Shown here: in pieces, positions 24,618-36,036 of the stretch
Numbering within the stretch: the stretch's first letter is position 1
How the letters are laid out: the number at the start of each line of letters is the position of its first letter
Program-made: the position numbers and the translations under genes
DNA from: Rhizophagus irregularis
Lineage: Eukaryota > Glomeromycota > Glomeromycetes > Glomerales > Glomeraceae
Direction: 5' to 3'
Length of the DNA: 64,000 nt
Assembly (NCBI RefSeq): GCF_026210795.1
Contig: NC_089449.1
Coordinates: 2,480,001 to 2,544,000 of the forward strand
The notes under the pieces: generated by a model
What the model was told of the DNA's origin: nothing
The model's database searches: none
The model's input: only the letters and a program-made list of their open reading frames with translations

Positions 24618-25650
24618 TATATATATTCTTATCTCATTTCTACATATTTTATCATTTCTTTATTTATACCCAATAAAGGTTTTATATTTTTCTGAAGTCA
24701 ATTTGCATTGTTCATGAGATTGAGAATTTCATTTATATACTAAAATCACTAATGTTTGCTGATTATCTTCAATAACGTTAAATTTGACATTAACAAAATG
24801 ACCAACAATGGTATCCTTCTCAACAGTTAAAAAATGTTTACAGCAACTTCAAAAATAAGGTTGGTTGCTGTAAGTAACGATTATTATATATCAAATTACA
24901 ACCTTTAGCGGTTGTAATATTATAAATGTAAGTTGTAAATTGGCTGTAGCTAAAAGATGGTAATTTTTGATTTACAACCATTATATTTACTAACCTGACT
25001 TTACCATCTAAGGTACCCATCTAGCACGACTAACCCCACGCAGTAAACTCAGTTGCATCCAAGGTTACAGCCTGAACAGAATCTTTACTTAGTTATTTTG
25101 ACTTTTGGACTTACAACTATTTATGGAGACCATCACTATTTAAAAAGCATGGCTAATTCAAAATACTTTCAATAGTGTGAATATCTTAAAAATTAGCCAA
25201 ACTTTAATGTCAAATTCAAATTCTAATGTACAATATAATTATGCAACATATTCTATAATAACATCGATTGAGAATAACAAGAATTAAAAAAATTAGGGAA
25301 AGTATTCTTATAAATGAATAATGAGAGGAATATAAGCGTAGAAAATGAGATATATAGTTCATAGGTAGGTAATTATTTATGGATAGATTTGTGATTAGTT
25401 TATCAAGAAGAAGATCTGAAAAAACTTATGATGTCATATCACACATTAATAAAAAAAAAGGATAACAATAGCAAAATTGTTTAAAAAATCAGATTATTAG
25501 GATGCAATAAGATTACTGTTTCATTCTGCAAATTTCACACAAAAGACAATTAATCTACAAGACTACAACTATCATCAACTCAAACTCTAGCCTCAACTAC
25601 TTTGATAATATATTCACTTTTTAATGATGTGAAAAAAAGGTTATACCCCA
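24618..25650. other. AT-rich intergenic
   Basis: Contains a patch at 24,840-25,010 with TTACAACC/GGTTGTAA words in both orientations. A short minus-strand frame there has no support. No gene is seen. Confidence 0.35.
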
Positions 25651-26750
25651 AATACATCAACCTAAAATGGACTAATTTATTGAATTCACTTAAAGGTGCT
25701 ACTAAAGAATCAAGAAATTTCTATGAAATGATGCTTGAAGATAAAATAAAATGTACCTTATATATATATATTTAATTCATTAATATTGTTATATCAATGA
25801 TTATTAGATATTGATAGTGCATTAGGAGTATTAGAGGAAATGAAATTAAGCCTAATACTGTATCATTTAATTCTTTAATTGATATATATGTTAAGTTAGG
25901 TGTGATTAATCAAGCTGAACAAATTTATGAGAAAATGAAGAGTAATTCTACAGCTAGGATAGGGAACACTGGAACAGTTTGGATAAATGCAAAGTATTAG
26001 TAGACAAGTTTACTTTGGATTGCTAATTAAGTGGATATATTATGGACATTTAAATAAAGCAAAAAATTTATTTAAAGATATTAAGGACAGTGGAATAGAA
26101 TTGGATACACATCTTTATGCAAAAATATTAAAATTTTATTGTTATGACTTATGAGCCTGGTAACTCACAAAATGACAAAAAGTACTAAATTTATTCAATT
26201 AAACAACACTAACAACACAAAGGAAATATTAAATATCTTTGCCAGATTACTTGGTTGGAGAAAAAGAGTTTTCTGATGCTCTAAATGGTATATGAGGAAT
26301 AAGTGGATATTGGGTTTATTCTACTCTCACTTCGATTATAGGCTTACTATCATACTGGAAATAATGATATTTCTATTAAATTATTTAATGAAAATTTCAT
26401 AGTTGCTACATACAATTCCTTAATGGATGCTTATAATAGATGTGGTTATAGTTATGATGTATTACATGTGATTCCTTGGTAATATCTTATAAAGAAAGTG
26501 ATTTATTAGTTAATAATGTTACCATATCAATCGGTTTGGATTCCTGTGGTTTAATAAACAATTATTTAGATTAAATCAAATTTGGTATGATTTAAAAAAG
26601 ATTTAAATCAAAATAATTATGCTTCCTACATTGAAGCTTCAAAAATTTAGTTGAAGCAAAAAATGTTTTAATGTTCAAAATATTGACGGTATACAACCTA
26701 ATTCTAAAATAATTAGAACTCTTTTTTATTTTAATTTATTAACTTTATTA
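25650..26750 (+). pseudogene. Pentatricopeptide-repeat (PPR) protein relic
   Basis: Fragments of 35-residue PPR helical hairpins appear in changing frames. Near 25,815: D-I-D-S-A-L-G-V-L-E-E-M-K. Near 25,855: P-N-T-V-S-F-N-S-L-I-D-I-Y-V-K-L-G, then A-E-Q-I-Y-E-K-M. Near 26,045: G-H-L-N-K-A-K-N-L-F-K-D-I with L-Y-A-K-I-L. Near 26,405: A-T-Y-N-S-L-M-D-A-Y-N-R-C-G. They keep the order and spacing of tandem PPR units but are broken by several frameshifts and stops. PPR proteins bind RNA, mostly in mitochondria. This copy cannot encode a working protein. Confidence 0.7.
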
Positions 26751-26817
26751 GTATAATAATTATACAGTAAAATTAATTATAATATAGACGTCAAAAGTCA
26801 AAACATCATATCAATAA

Positions 26818-27042
26818 ATGGGAAAAAATAATCAATCTAGGATTTCATATTACAGAGCTAGTGATAAAATCAAGCACAAATTTGCAAAGGATAGTTTAGA
26901 TAGATGGACTGGTCAATATATAGAAGTGGGAGGTAAATTAAAAGATATCCGGTTTTCATATTTATCAGATTTATGGAATTATCATAATTTTGTAGTTTTT
27001 AAAAGTTCGAGGTATAAGAAAAATTATTCAATTTTAATATAG
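26818..27042 (+). CDS. Short hypothetical ORF
   Basis: A 74-codon frame from ATG at 26818, rich in Lys, Tyr, Ser and Asp, with the stretch D-R-W-T-G-Q-Y-I-E-V-G-G-K-L-K-D-I-R. The middle part has balanced, protein-like composition, unlike most AT-rich chance frames here. It is not recognised, and no splice partners are obvious. It could be a fragment of the adjacent relics or chance. Confidence 0.2.
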   Translation: MGKNNQSRISYYRASDKIKHKFAKDSLDRWTGQYIEVGGKLKDIRFSYLSDLWNYHNFVVFKSSRYKKNYSILI

Positions 27043-27267
27043 ATTGATACTTCTTTTCATATGTTTTATAATACCTTGGTTATATTCCCATTGACTTACT
27101 GCTTCACATATCGGTATCCAAATAAATTTCCTAGCCAATTCTTTAATCTCCATTACAAATTCTGCATCTTAAAAAACTTTTCTTTAATACCCAAATATAA
27201 ACGATTATAAATGATCCCTTTTATTATCTCATGAAAAATACGACCGTTAAAAATCATTAAAGATCTC

Positions 27268-28060
27268 TCATTCAGAATAAAGTGTCTTCTCTAAATTCTC
27301 CTTTAATTTTTCATATGCTGCATTGTGTATCCAATTTTCGTATGTCTTATTATATCGAACACATATACTTCTGTTGTAAATTTCTGGATTGCGTTTGTTT
27401 ATTAACACCATAACGGGTAAAATTTCTAAAAAATGTTTTAAATTATACGCTACAGACTCATTGTTGACCCATGATATGTCCGAATTAAATTCTTTCATAA
27501 TAATATCTAATGAGGATTTTCAATCAATATCAACGTCTATTATATTTTCTTACCGATCTATTGATATCAAGCGCTAACCATTCAGTTTTATATCTTTCTT
27601 TCATAAATTATCTCGGACTTGCTCTAATCATTGATCCTCTCCAATATACCATGAAATCCCACGCTACATCATTGTTGATATTAATAAAAACTTGCTATTA
27701 CTTTGCTATTCACATTTTACATAATTTATCCGCCACATTATTCCTCAAATTCTCTGAATGAGATTTCACCTTGTTTGTCGATACAATTAAATTATTACCT
27801 CTAACAAATTTGTAAACCATTTTCCAATAATACTAATGAATTAGCATTCCATATACGTCGCGTTGACCAAATCAATTCCTCATCTAAAAATAATTGAATC
27901 CAAGTATTTTATAAACTCCCAAACTATCCGTGTAAATTTCAACTTTACTATTAGATCTAACCGTAAATATCGCTATTAATTCTAATTCTATAACATCAAA
28001 TTATTCATTGTCCTAAATAATTCCCATCTCAAATTTCACCCATCCGATACTATAACGAAA
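27268..28060 (-). mobile_element. LINE-type RNase H domain relic
   Basis: Minus-strand fragments in order: a frame near 27,960 with K-V-E-I-Y-T-D-S-L-G (the RNase H Y-T-D-S core); one near 27,770 with K-V-K-S-H-S-E-N-L-R-N-N-V-A-D-K-L (the terminal His/Asp region of RNase H); and an intact 76-codon end (27498-27268) with F-L-E-I-L-P-V-M and R-N-P-E-I-Y. The last resembles the C-terminal region after RNase H in retroelement-derived proteins of this fungal group. Many stops interrupt. No reverse transcriptase part was found in the flank. Confidence 0.6.
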
Positions 28061-28898
28061 TTAACAGCTTTATTATTAATTTAGTTGACTTACATATTTA
28101 ATATATATTTATAGGCAAATTAATAGTTATCAGGTTTTCTACCGAATGCGCACCGGAACCTATTTCAGATTAATTGTTATCAGATTAGGGATGGAATTCG
28201 TTCTAATTTGGTTCAACATCGGCCCCAATTCAGCTTCAATGAATAAAGTTATGAGTTATGTGTGTCAAATTCATAATAAATGATAGTTGATCAAAAGCTT
28301 GACTGATGAGTCGTGCAGAAACTGCATGCTAATGTTACTAATTTGTTTATTATTATAAATTTTTAATTTTATTCGCCATAAGAAAGATACTATACTACTA
28401 AATTGAAAATACAGTCGCCACTGAATATAACGAACCCTCCAGTTTAGTTCGGATCTGATAACTTAGGCCAAGTTTGTAGCGCTGGCCAGAATTATAGTTA
28501 ATTCTAACACCATAAATTTAATATATAGTCACATGAATGTTCGTTGTAGAAAGATACAGTATGCAGCATTTCATTGGTATATAAACCGTGTAACCAGAGT
28601 GAAACATTCGGTTCTGGCTTTGGGAACTTTAGTTCAGTATAATGGGGACAAAAATAACGTACACCCGTGTGCACAACAACTAAATAATATTATGTAAAAT
28701 ATAAATACTTAATGACAAACGATTTTTTTCAACTTTATTTAAACTTTTTTTATTAAAAAAAAAACTTTATATTTTTCAATTATATTTTTTCAAAAAAAAA
28801 ATTTAAAAAAAAATTATCAAATATTTTATTCACTGTTAATAGTATTTCCAAATTTCACTCAGCGTTCTATCTATTAAAAATCTCTGCACATAACCTCT
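28061..28898. other. Intergenic with repeat-like edges
   Basis: At 28,189-28,250 a GGGATGGAATTCGTTC segment resembles the one near 14,717, and may be the end of an unrecognised element. From 28,720 the sequence is poly-A/T-rich. No gene. Confidence 0.35.
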
Positions 28899-29690
28899 TT
28901 ACATTTTTTGATTCTCATCTTTATGAACATATTCTCCAAATCTTGTACGATATGTATTGTCAAAAACTATGTCAAAAAATCTTGAATAATACATTTTCTG
29001 CTCTGGAAACATCCAAATTGCAGATTCAAATTCATTTGTATTATTATTAACTATATATTCAAATATATTGTTCTCTATCTTATGCTGTTCCAATAATGTA
29101 ACGACATATTGTGCATCAAAAAGCTTTTCTTTTGTTGCTCCATTACCATTATTATAGATAAAATTGTAAATATCGTTATAAAGATAAGTTTCATTTGGTT
29201 GATTATATTGTATAATCATGTCACGTATCCTTGCTACATTAATTCTTTAATATTATCAGGTATTTCTCGATTATCTGGCATAAATTTTCTCAATTGTAAA
29301 GGAACGAGATCATGACTGTGTTATATAAATTTTAACTACAATCCATAAGCCATACTCTTCAGATTTAATTCCATGAATAAAAAAAGTACAATTACATCTT
29401 TGAGATGATCTATTCTAGTGGTTTATTATTATTTACAGCTTGTCCAGTTTGCTGCAGTTTATTTTTCTTGAAATACCACTTTTTGAACAAACTATATCTC
29501 TCCACCTTATTTCTTTTGTTTCTTTATCATATTTTGCCGTATCAAGTCTCACGGTAAAACCTTTATTTTTGCATAATTTTTTAAATGAATCATAATTTTT
29601 AAAAGTATCACCGTCGTTAATATCTTGCTGATCATTTGTATTTTCGATTTACTACATTCACTATTAGACATATTTTCAATAAAAAAGTTC
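28899..29690 (-). mobile_element. FAR1/MULE transposase relic
   Basis: Reading minus, a FAR1-type DNA-binding segment near 29,630-29,480 shows Y-D-S-F-K-K-L-C-K-N-K-G-F-T-V-R and R-D-I-V-C-S-K-S-G. It is followed, after stops, by C-N-C-T-F-F and then the 106-codon frame 29219-28899. That frame has D-I-Y-N-F-I-Y, W-M-F-P-E-Q and D-I-V-F-D-N-T-Y, typical of the region leading into the MULE catalytic core. It stops before the catalytic domain is complete, so it is inactive. It is the source-type enzyme for long-TIR elements with 9-10 bp target duplications such as those at 9.5 and 39.2 kb; that link is an inference. Confidence 0.7.
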
Positions 29691-30448
29691 GTGATTAAAG
29701 TATAAAAAAAAAAAGGATTTCGTGTATGATCTGTTATTTATTTTTAGGGGGTTTCACATACATTAATATTTCCAAATAAACAATCTAGGAAATTCTATTT
29801 ATAAATTGTGTGGTTTCTCAATCAAAATTATGATTTACCGGAATTGTCAGCTTTTTACCCGTATTACAATATGCAGGTAGTGGAGACCATACAGTACAAT
29901 ATTATTATTATTATTATTATTATTTTACTAAGATTGCGTTTCAATATTATTTAAGTAAAAAGGTAAATGATACAAGACCATTGATATAAAAATTATTTTA
30001 CAATATAAAAAGGAAAACTTACTTTATCTTTCAAAATTAGATAGACAAAAGACAAACGATCGCCAAAATTGACAAGTTACGCCAAGTTTATCACTTCATT
30101 GTGTACAACAAACACTAAACAATATCGTGTTCACTTTTGGGTTGCTTTTGTTGCTTTTGTGTCATAAAAATGCAAATCTGTACCTTACTTATAAGATAAT
30201 AAATGGTTAAAAAAAAAAATCTTTTAATTCTGGCTAATTTTGGCCATCTATCATATAAAATATTAATTAATCGGTAATTATAAAAGAATTCTATTTGGAA
30301 AGAATCTACGTAAATATTTTAATTTAGCCACATTTCCAAATTTTACTCTCATTATTTTGTCACTCCTTATAAGCCACATATATATATACTGTATATGGTT
30401 TTGTTTTTATTTTTTAAAAAAAAAAATTCGTAACAAAAAAAACCAAAA
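29691..30448. other. Intergenic with ATT microsatellite
   Basis: Contains an (ATT)n run at about 29,902-29,931 and the 5' flank of the BTB gene at 30449. No gene is seen. Confidence 0.45.
30369..30386 (+). promoter_or_regulatory. Putative TATA region of BTB gene
   Basis: TTATAAG followed by a TATATATA run, 65-80 bp upstream of the ATG at 30449. Position and sequence fit a core promoter; this is an inference only. Confidence 0.3.
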
Positions 30449-31971
30449 ATGTCTGTGAAATTTTTTTCGAAATTAAGCCAAAATTTTATTGATTTATTAA
30501 AAGATGATAAATATTGTGATATTACAATTGAAGTTGGAGAAGGTCCTAATTCAAAAAAATTTCGTGCACATATAAATATTATGTGTTACCGTTCTCCTTA
30601 TTTACAACGAACCTATGAAAAGAATAGGGGTAATGATTTAGCTCAAATTAATTTGCCAAGCATACATCCAGAAATATTTCATGTTATTTTAGAGTAAGTT
30701 AAATTTATAAATATATTATAATTTTCATAATTTTTTTATTAAAGTTTGTTCTCATTATTTTTAAATATAGATATATTTATGGCGGCGTCCTTTCTTTGAA
30801 CGAACGAGACACTTCAGACAAACTTAAAATTTTGGTAGCCGCAGAAGTACTTTGTCTTCAAGAATTAGTTGATTATTTACAAAAATATTTAATTGAAAAT
30901 AAATCAGAATGGTTAGAACAAAATTTTGGAATTACTTATCAAGCAAGTTCTAAATCTAATAATTTATTAAAACTTCACCAATTTTGTACAAATTTAATGG
31001 CCAATTCACCTGAAAAGATTTTTGAATCATTTGATTTCACTTTACTTACTGAAAAAACTTTAGTTCAACTTATTAAAAGAGACGGTTTACAAATGAAGGA
31101 AATTGAAATTTGGGAATATTTGTTAAATTGGGGACTTGCAAAAAATCCAACTCTTATTCCAGATCCTGAAACTTGGACAGATAATGATTTCAAAACAATG
31201 AAAAATACTTTACAAAATTGTTTGCCTTCAATTAGATTTTTTAGTATGTCGTCTAAAGAATTTTTTAGCAAAGTAAGACCATATAAAAAGCTTTTCAATA
31301 ATCAACTTTTTGAAGAATTAATACAATCTTATATGGATCCTGATAGTAAACCAAATGAAAATATTTCGCCTCCTAGAAGAAATATCAAAATTGATGGAAT
31401 TATAGATTCAAAAATTGTTAATTTAAATATCTTTTCAACTATTTCAAGATTGATTGATAAAGTGGATATTAATGTTAAATTTGCTCATTTTAGAGAATTA
31501 TATTTACCATATAAATTTCAATTATTATTAAGAGGAAGTCGAGATGGGTTTACCCCAAAAAAATTTCATGAATTGTGTGATAATAAACCAAGTACTATTA
31601 CTTTTATTAAAATAAAGGGAACAGATGAAATTATTGGTGGATATAATCCAACAATTTGGTCATCTTCTGGTGGTTATGGTAAAACTAAAGGTAGTTTTAT
31701 ATTTTCTTTTAAAATTAAGAATAAATTTATTGAAGATATACATATTAGTAATGTAGAGAATGTAAATTATGCATTAGATTATAGTCCTAAATGTGGTCCA
31801 AAGTTTGGTTCTGATATTTTTCTACATGCTTCTGATGAATTAAAGAATTATGATAATATTTACTATAGAAAATGTTTTTATGAAAATAGTATAAGGGATA
31901 CTGAAGAAAAATTTTTAATAGGTGATTATGAAATATTTCAAATTAACAAGGTTACAATATGTCCTGATTAA
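30449..31971 (+). CDS. BTB-BACK-TLDc protein
   Basis: Exon 1 is 30449-30693, the intron is 30694-30770 (77 bp, GTAAGT..ATATAG), and exon 2 is 30771-31971. They join in frame (V-I-L-E to Y-I-Y-G-G) for 481 residues. BTB spans about 18-112 (D-I-T-I-E-V, F-R-A-H-I-N-I-M-C-Y-R-S-P-Y). BACK spans about 118-230 (L-C-L-Q-E-L-V-D-Y-L, W-E-Y-L-L-N-W-G). TLDc spans about 290-470 (L-L-L-R-G-S-R-D-G-F, I-I-G-G-Y-N-P, K-G-S-F-I-F-S-F). It is closely similar in layout to the gene at 16.9 kb, with the same intron position and phase, so the two are duplicates in opposite orientation. A likely Cullin-3 adaptor by family; its substrate is unknown. No lesion is visible. Confidence 0.92.
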
Positions 31972-34906
31972 ATAGTTGTTCGGTATTAATGTATAAATTA
32001 TATTTTGTATTAAATTACTTTTCATACACTGCATGCGTTATAAATCTTATAACATATCGTTTACTGAACTCTTTGGAATTTTTTTTAATGAATCGAAGCA
32101 ATAATAAAGAGTCAATAAGGAAAATTTTTTTAATAAATAACTTTGTCACAACAATTATTTCATGTATTCGATAAAAAGAAATTGTCATTCTCAACAAAAA
32201 ATCTTTGATATATTTACATACACAAAAATGGTCACGGGTGTTTCTTTGTCCATTCACGTGATCATTAGCAAATTTTACAAGATTATTACGTCTAAAAAAA
32301 AAAAAGTTTCGAAGCTTCAGGATTATGATTTGTCAGGATTGTAAACGCAATCCAGACATGTGATCAAAATCTGTCTGATCACCGATCTTGATTGGCAGAG
32401 TGTTATTAAACAATTTCCAACTAATTAAAAAATACATGAAATAATATCGGAAAAAAATCTTTACTGACCTAGATCGAAAATCGTAAACACTAATATTATA
32501 CGTTAATAATTTTATGTAATATCATTTCACGGGACTAGATATCATTAATTTCACGGTAGCGCCGCACTTAAAACAATAATTTTATTCGATTTCATAAAAT
32601 TAAATACTAATCCATGAGAAATCGACGCCGCTTTGGACTATCTAACGGTCACCGTCACTAGTTTTATTACAAATATACTAAATAAAGTATCTATCGACTC
32701 TAGAAAAAAAATTGGTAACAAAATATTAAATTCTATTGTAAGATAAAAAATTTTTGATTCGAAAATAATTTTGAAAATTATTACTAATTTTAACTTTAAT
32801 GCAGAAACAATTTTTACGTTGCAAGATAGTGTATTCATTTAGACAATTTCTAACTATAACAATAAATTATTTTATTATACTGTATATCTTGAATACTGTT
32901 TAATTTTCTGGATTTTTTCTTATAAAAGTGTTAGTTTTAAAATTGAAATTGAGATGGTTATTATTTAATAACTCTCATCATTTTTGTTTCATATTTTAGG
33001 TGATTCATGTTTAGTATTTTATTAATCATTGAATATGCAAAGTGAAATTGAAGATAACATAGGTGGATAGATAGAATAAAATACTTGGATGAACACGAAT
33101 TTGTCTGGCAGTTCATTAAATTTTTCTTTGGACTGACGAATAGTTGACAGGAGGTTTGCTATTAGCTCTCTTTAGGGCCGGAATTACACAACGTCACAAA
33201 GAAGCAAGGATTTATGCGCAAACTGATATTGTTAAGTTTCGCCTTAATAAAAGTTTAAAAAACAACTTTCAAGGAACTTGAACACATACACGTTATACAA
33301 TGTTAGCTTGTAATCTTTTCTAATGTTAAAATCAGGGTTGGAAAATTCAGATTATTTTTATACGCGCAGAAGCGCACATTATTTATAAAAGTTTTGTGCA
33401 TTTATAAAATAAAATAATAGTAAGCGCTATTGCAATGTAAATTGGTATATAACCCTATTTGATATTTTTCAAGAATGCTTTCATTATGGTGTAAAAATTT
33501 CATAATTTTAAACAGTTTGTCCCAAATTCAATTTCGGACCAAATTATTTTGGGCTAGAACATTTGAACATTTATTAGTAATTTTAATGTTAAGTTGTATT
33601 GACGCGTTTATTTATTTTATTCGTGAATACAAAAATTGAAATATTTAAAGTTTATAAAATCATATTTTGATGCCATATTTAATTTTTCACTTCATGAATC
33701 ATATGGCGCAAGTATTCGATGAATCTTTCTTCATTAAAGCTAAATAACGGATAAATAATTGTAAGTTTGTCACTTTTGCAATTTGAATTTCTAACAGCTA
33801 ATTAAAAATTGAAAAAACATGAAATAAATTATAAAAAAATTATTTTATAGAATCACTTAATAAACAAATTCTTTAATTGTGCATGTGATTAAATAAAATA
33901 ATATTTAACGCTAAACATTATCAGATATTTCCAATACGCGCAATAAACATTCCATCTAATTAATTTGCGGAAAAGCTCCCTTTAATTAATTGTGAGATAC
34001 GGTCGGAGTTCGAATAATTTAATGTGTATATGAGTCGAGCTTATTACACAAATAATACAACATAATCCTAAATTATAGATACATTACCAAATTTCTCACT
34101 TGAGTTACTTGAGTTTACATTTAAGAAGATCTCGCGCTGATACGATCATGATTTTTTTCAAGTATCACAATCCATATTACACGACGCGTTGTGATTTGCA
34201 ATAATCTACTTGTTGAAAAGCATCATTGTCAAAAATAATGATTAATTAAAAAGATGAGACTTCAGATGATGATGATGTTGCGAATCATATGACGGAAGGA
34301 ATTTCAGAAGGCGAATATAACTATAAAGAAGCCGAAGAAGAATTTGAAAATGAAAAAATACTGAGACGTATCAAGAAATTATAGTGGATCTTGTATTCCT
34401 GGTTTAGAAATTAAGAAAATAATTTAAATTATATAAATTAGGAAGTCTTAATAAAGACGTTCGGCACGTGGTCAATCCCATGATTATAATTTGCCGGCGT
34501 TATGCACTGACACGTGATCGAAAAATTTTTTAATGACTTTCTAATGTTTTCTGGCAAAGTTAATTTTGTAATCATGAATCATTCAAATTATGATACAGTA
34601 TCATAATAAAGAAACTTACGAATGATACTCGAATGATCATCATTCAAAAAATAAAAAATTTTCAATTTTCAATTTTTATGTTATATAATAACGTCATCAA
34701 GCAAGGATCTACAACAAAAGCCCTGGTTTATCAATCCCCATATTTATCAATAAATAAATGCAAGTTATTGTGAGTTATTGTCATTAAAATTTGTGAATAA
34801 TAAATATTGATATCCTTTACTACCTTATTGACCTAACTCGTAAACAAAAACGATGCTACGCTTTATTTGGCGTATAAAAAATGTATTATGCAGATCACAT
34901 CATTAG
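31972..34906. other. Long AT-rich intergenic
   Basis: No complete gene is seen in about 2.9 kb. Short overlapping frames near 32,000-32,350 on both strands lack supporting motifs. At about 34,248-34,384 (plus) an acidic reading D-D-D-D-V-A-N-H-M-T-E-G...E-A-E-E-E-F-E-N ends at a stop and looks like the tail exon of a lost gene. Confidence in that remnant is low. Confidence 0.4.
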
Positions 34907-34914
34907 TATAAATA
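34907..34914 (+). promoter_or_regulatory. Putative TATA box of F-box gene
   Basis: TATAAATA 89 bp upstream of the ATG at 35003, followed by a T/A-homopolymer leader. Inferred from sequence and position. Confidence 0.35.
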
Positions 34915-35002
34915 AACGACCAAGTCGGAGCTCTTTTTTTTTTCAAAAAAAAAAAAAAAAAATACACGTACATACAGTGCATACAGTGTATATACACTAA
35001 AA

Positions 35003-36036
35003 ATGCTGATCGTAGAACTTCCACCAGAACTCTTTATTGAATTTTGCATTTTATTATCACCAACTGATTTATTTACACTTTCTCAAGTATGTCGTAAATT
35101 TCGGGAATATTTATGCGCTCCAAATTCTTTTTCTACTCAACAAATATGGAAAGAATCCCGATTAAATTTTATGCCAAAAGAAATTATGCCTCCACCAGAA
35201 GGGATGACCGAAAAAAAATATGTTGAATTATTAATGACAGAACGAGGTTGTCAAATTTGTAAACGAATTATGGAGTGTAAAATTTATTGGGAATTTGAAG
35301 TTAGATGTTGTGAAAAATGTCGTAATAAAAAAACCATTTAGTAAGTTCTTACATATTCTTTAAAAATATTTATATTTATAATTTAATATTTTTTTTCTAA
35401 CCAAACATGTTTTATTCTTTGTATAGTCGACATGAATTAACACTTAAAATGAAATATCCGTCGGAATTTACTAACATTATGCCATACACCGATTATGGAA
35501 TCGGTAATTATTATTGGATAGAACAAATAGATCTTGCATATTCTCAATATAATAATTTATCAAAAGAAAATTTACAATCTTGGTTAAATGATAAAAAACG
35601 TACGTTTGATTCTATAATGGAATATGCTGAACTACGAAAATTGAATGAAGAAAAACTTAACCGTTTTCCTTTTTCGTTTGATTCGCTACCAATATTTTCC
35701 GAAACTTTGTTTAATAGAGATTTTAGAGATTTTAGCAGTGATTGGATAGGTCGTATAAATCAGATTTATAGGAGTATGTGTTGGGTCTGTGAAAATTGTA
35801 CGAATAACGATATTGAAAATGTACAACAACTAGTTCAATTTCATATTCAAAGACTTGAAAATCAGCCTACTTGCTGTTGTAGTCAAACAAATATAAAAGT
35901 TGGGTTACAATTAAAAAACAATTATCATAAAAATTCTAATGAATCAAAAAGAAATAATTATATTAAAACTAGAAATAACAAATCTAACATGAAAGGAAAA
36001 AATTTTAGAAAAAAATTATTTTATAGATATGGTTAA
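35003..36036 (+). CDS. Small F-box protein with conserved Cys cluster
   Basis: Exon 1 is 35003-35340, the intron is 35341-35426 (86 bp, GTAAGT..TATAG), and exon 2 is 35427-36036, giving 315 residues. The F-box opens L-P-P-E-L-F-I-E-F-C with L-S-Q-V-C-R-K-F. Then come P-P-P-E-G-M-T-E-K-K-Y-V-E-L-L and the cluster C-x2-C-x5-C-x9-C-C-x2-C after E-R-G. Exon 2 shows Y-Y-W-I-E-Q-I-D-L-A-Y-S-Q-Y, an extra Cys patch (C-W-V-C-E-N-C), an H-I-Q-R-L-E helix and the basic terminus M-K-G-K-N-F-R-K-K. It lacks the Pro-rich stretch of two paralogues. Likely an SCF adaptor by family; target unknown. The second half of exon 2 and 1.26 kb downstream are duplicated at 43.6 kb. Confidence 0.88.

Noticed and set aside
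28660-30130. Similar GTGTGCACAACAAC and GTGTACAACAAACAC segments flanking the FAR1/MULE relic
   Set aside because: They are in direct orientation, short and degenerate; not convincing as the element's ends.
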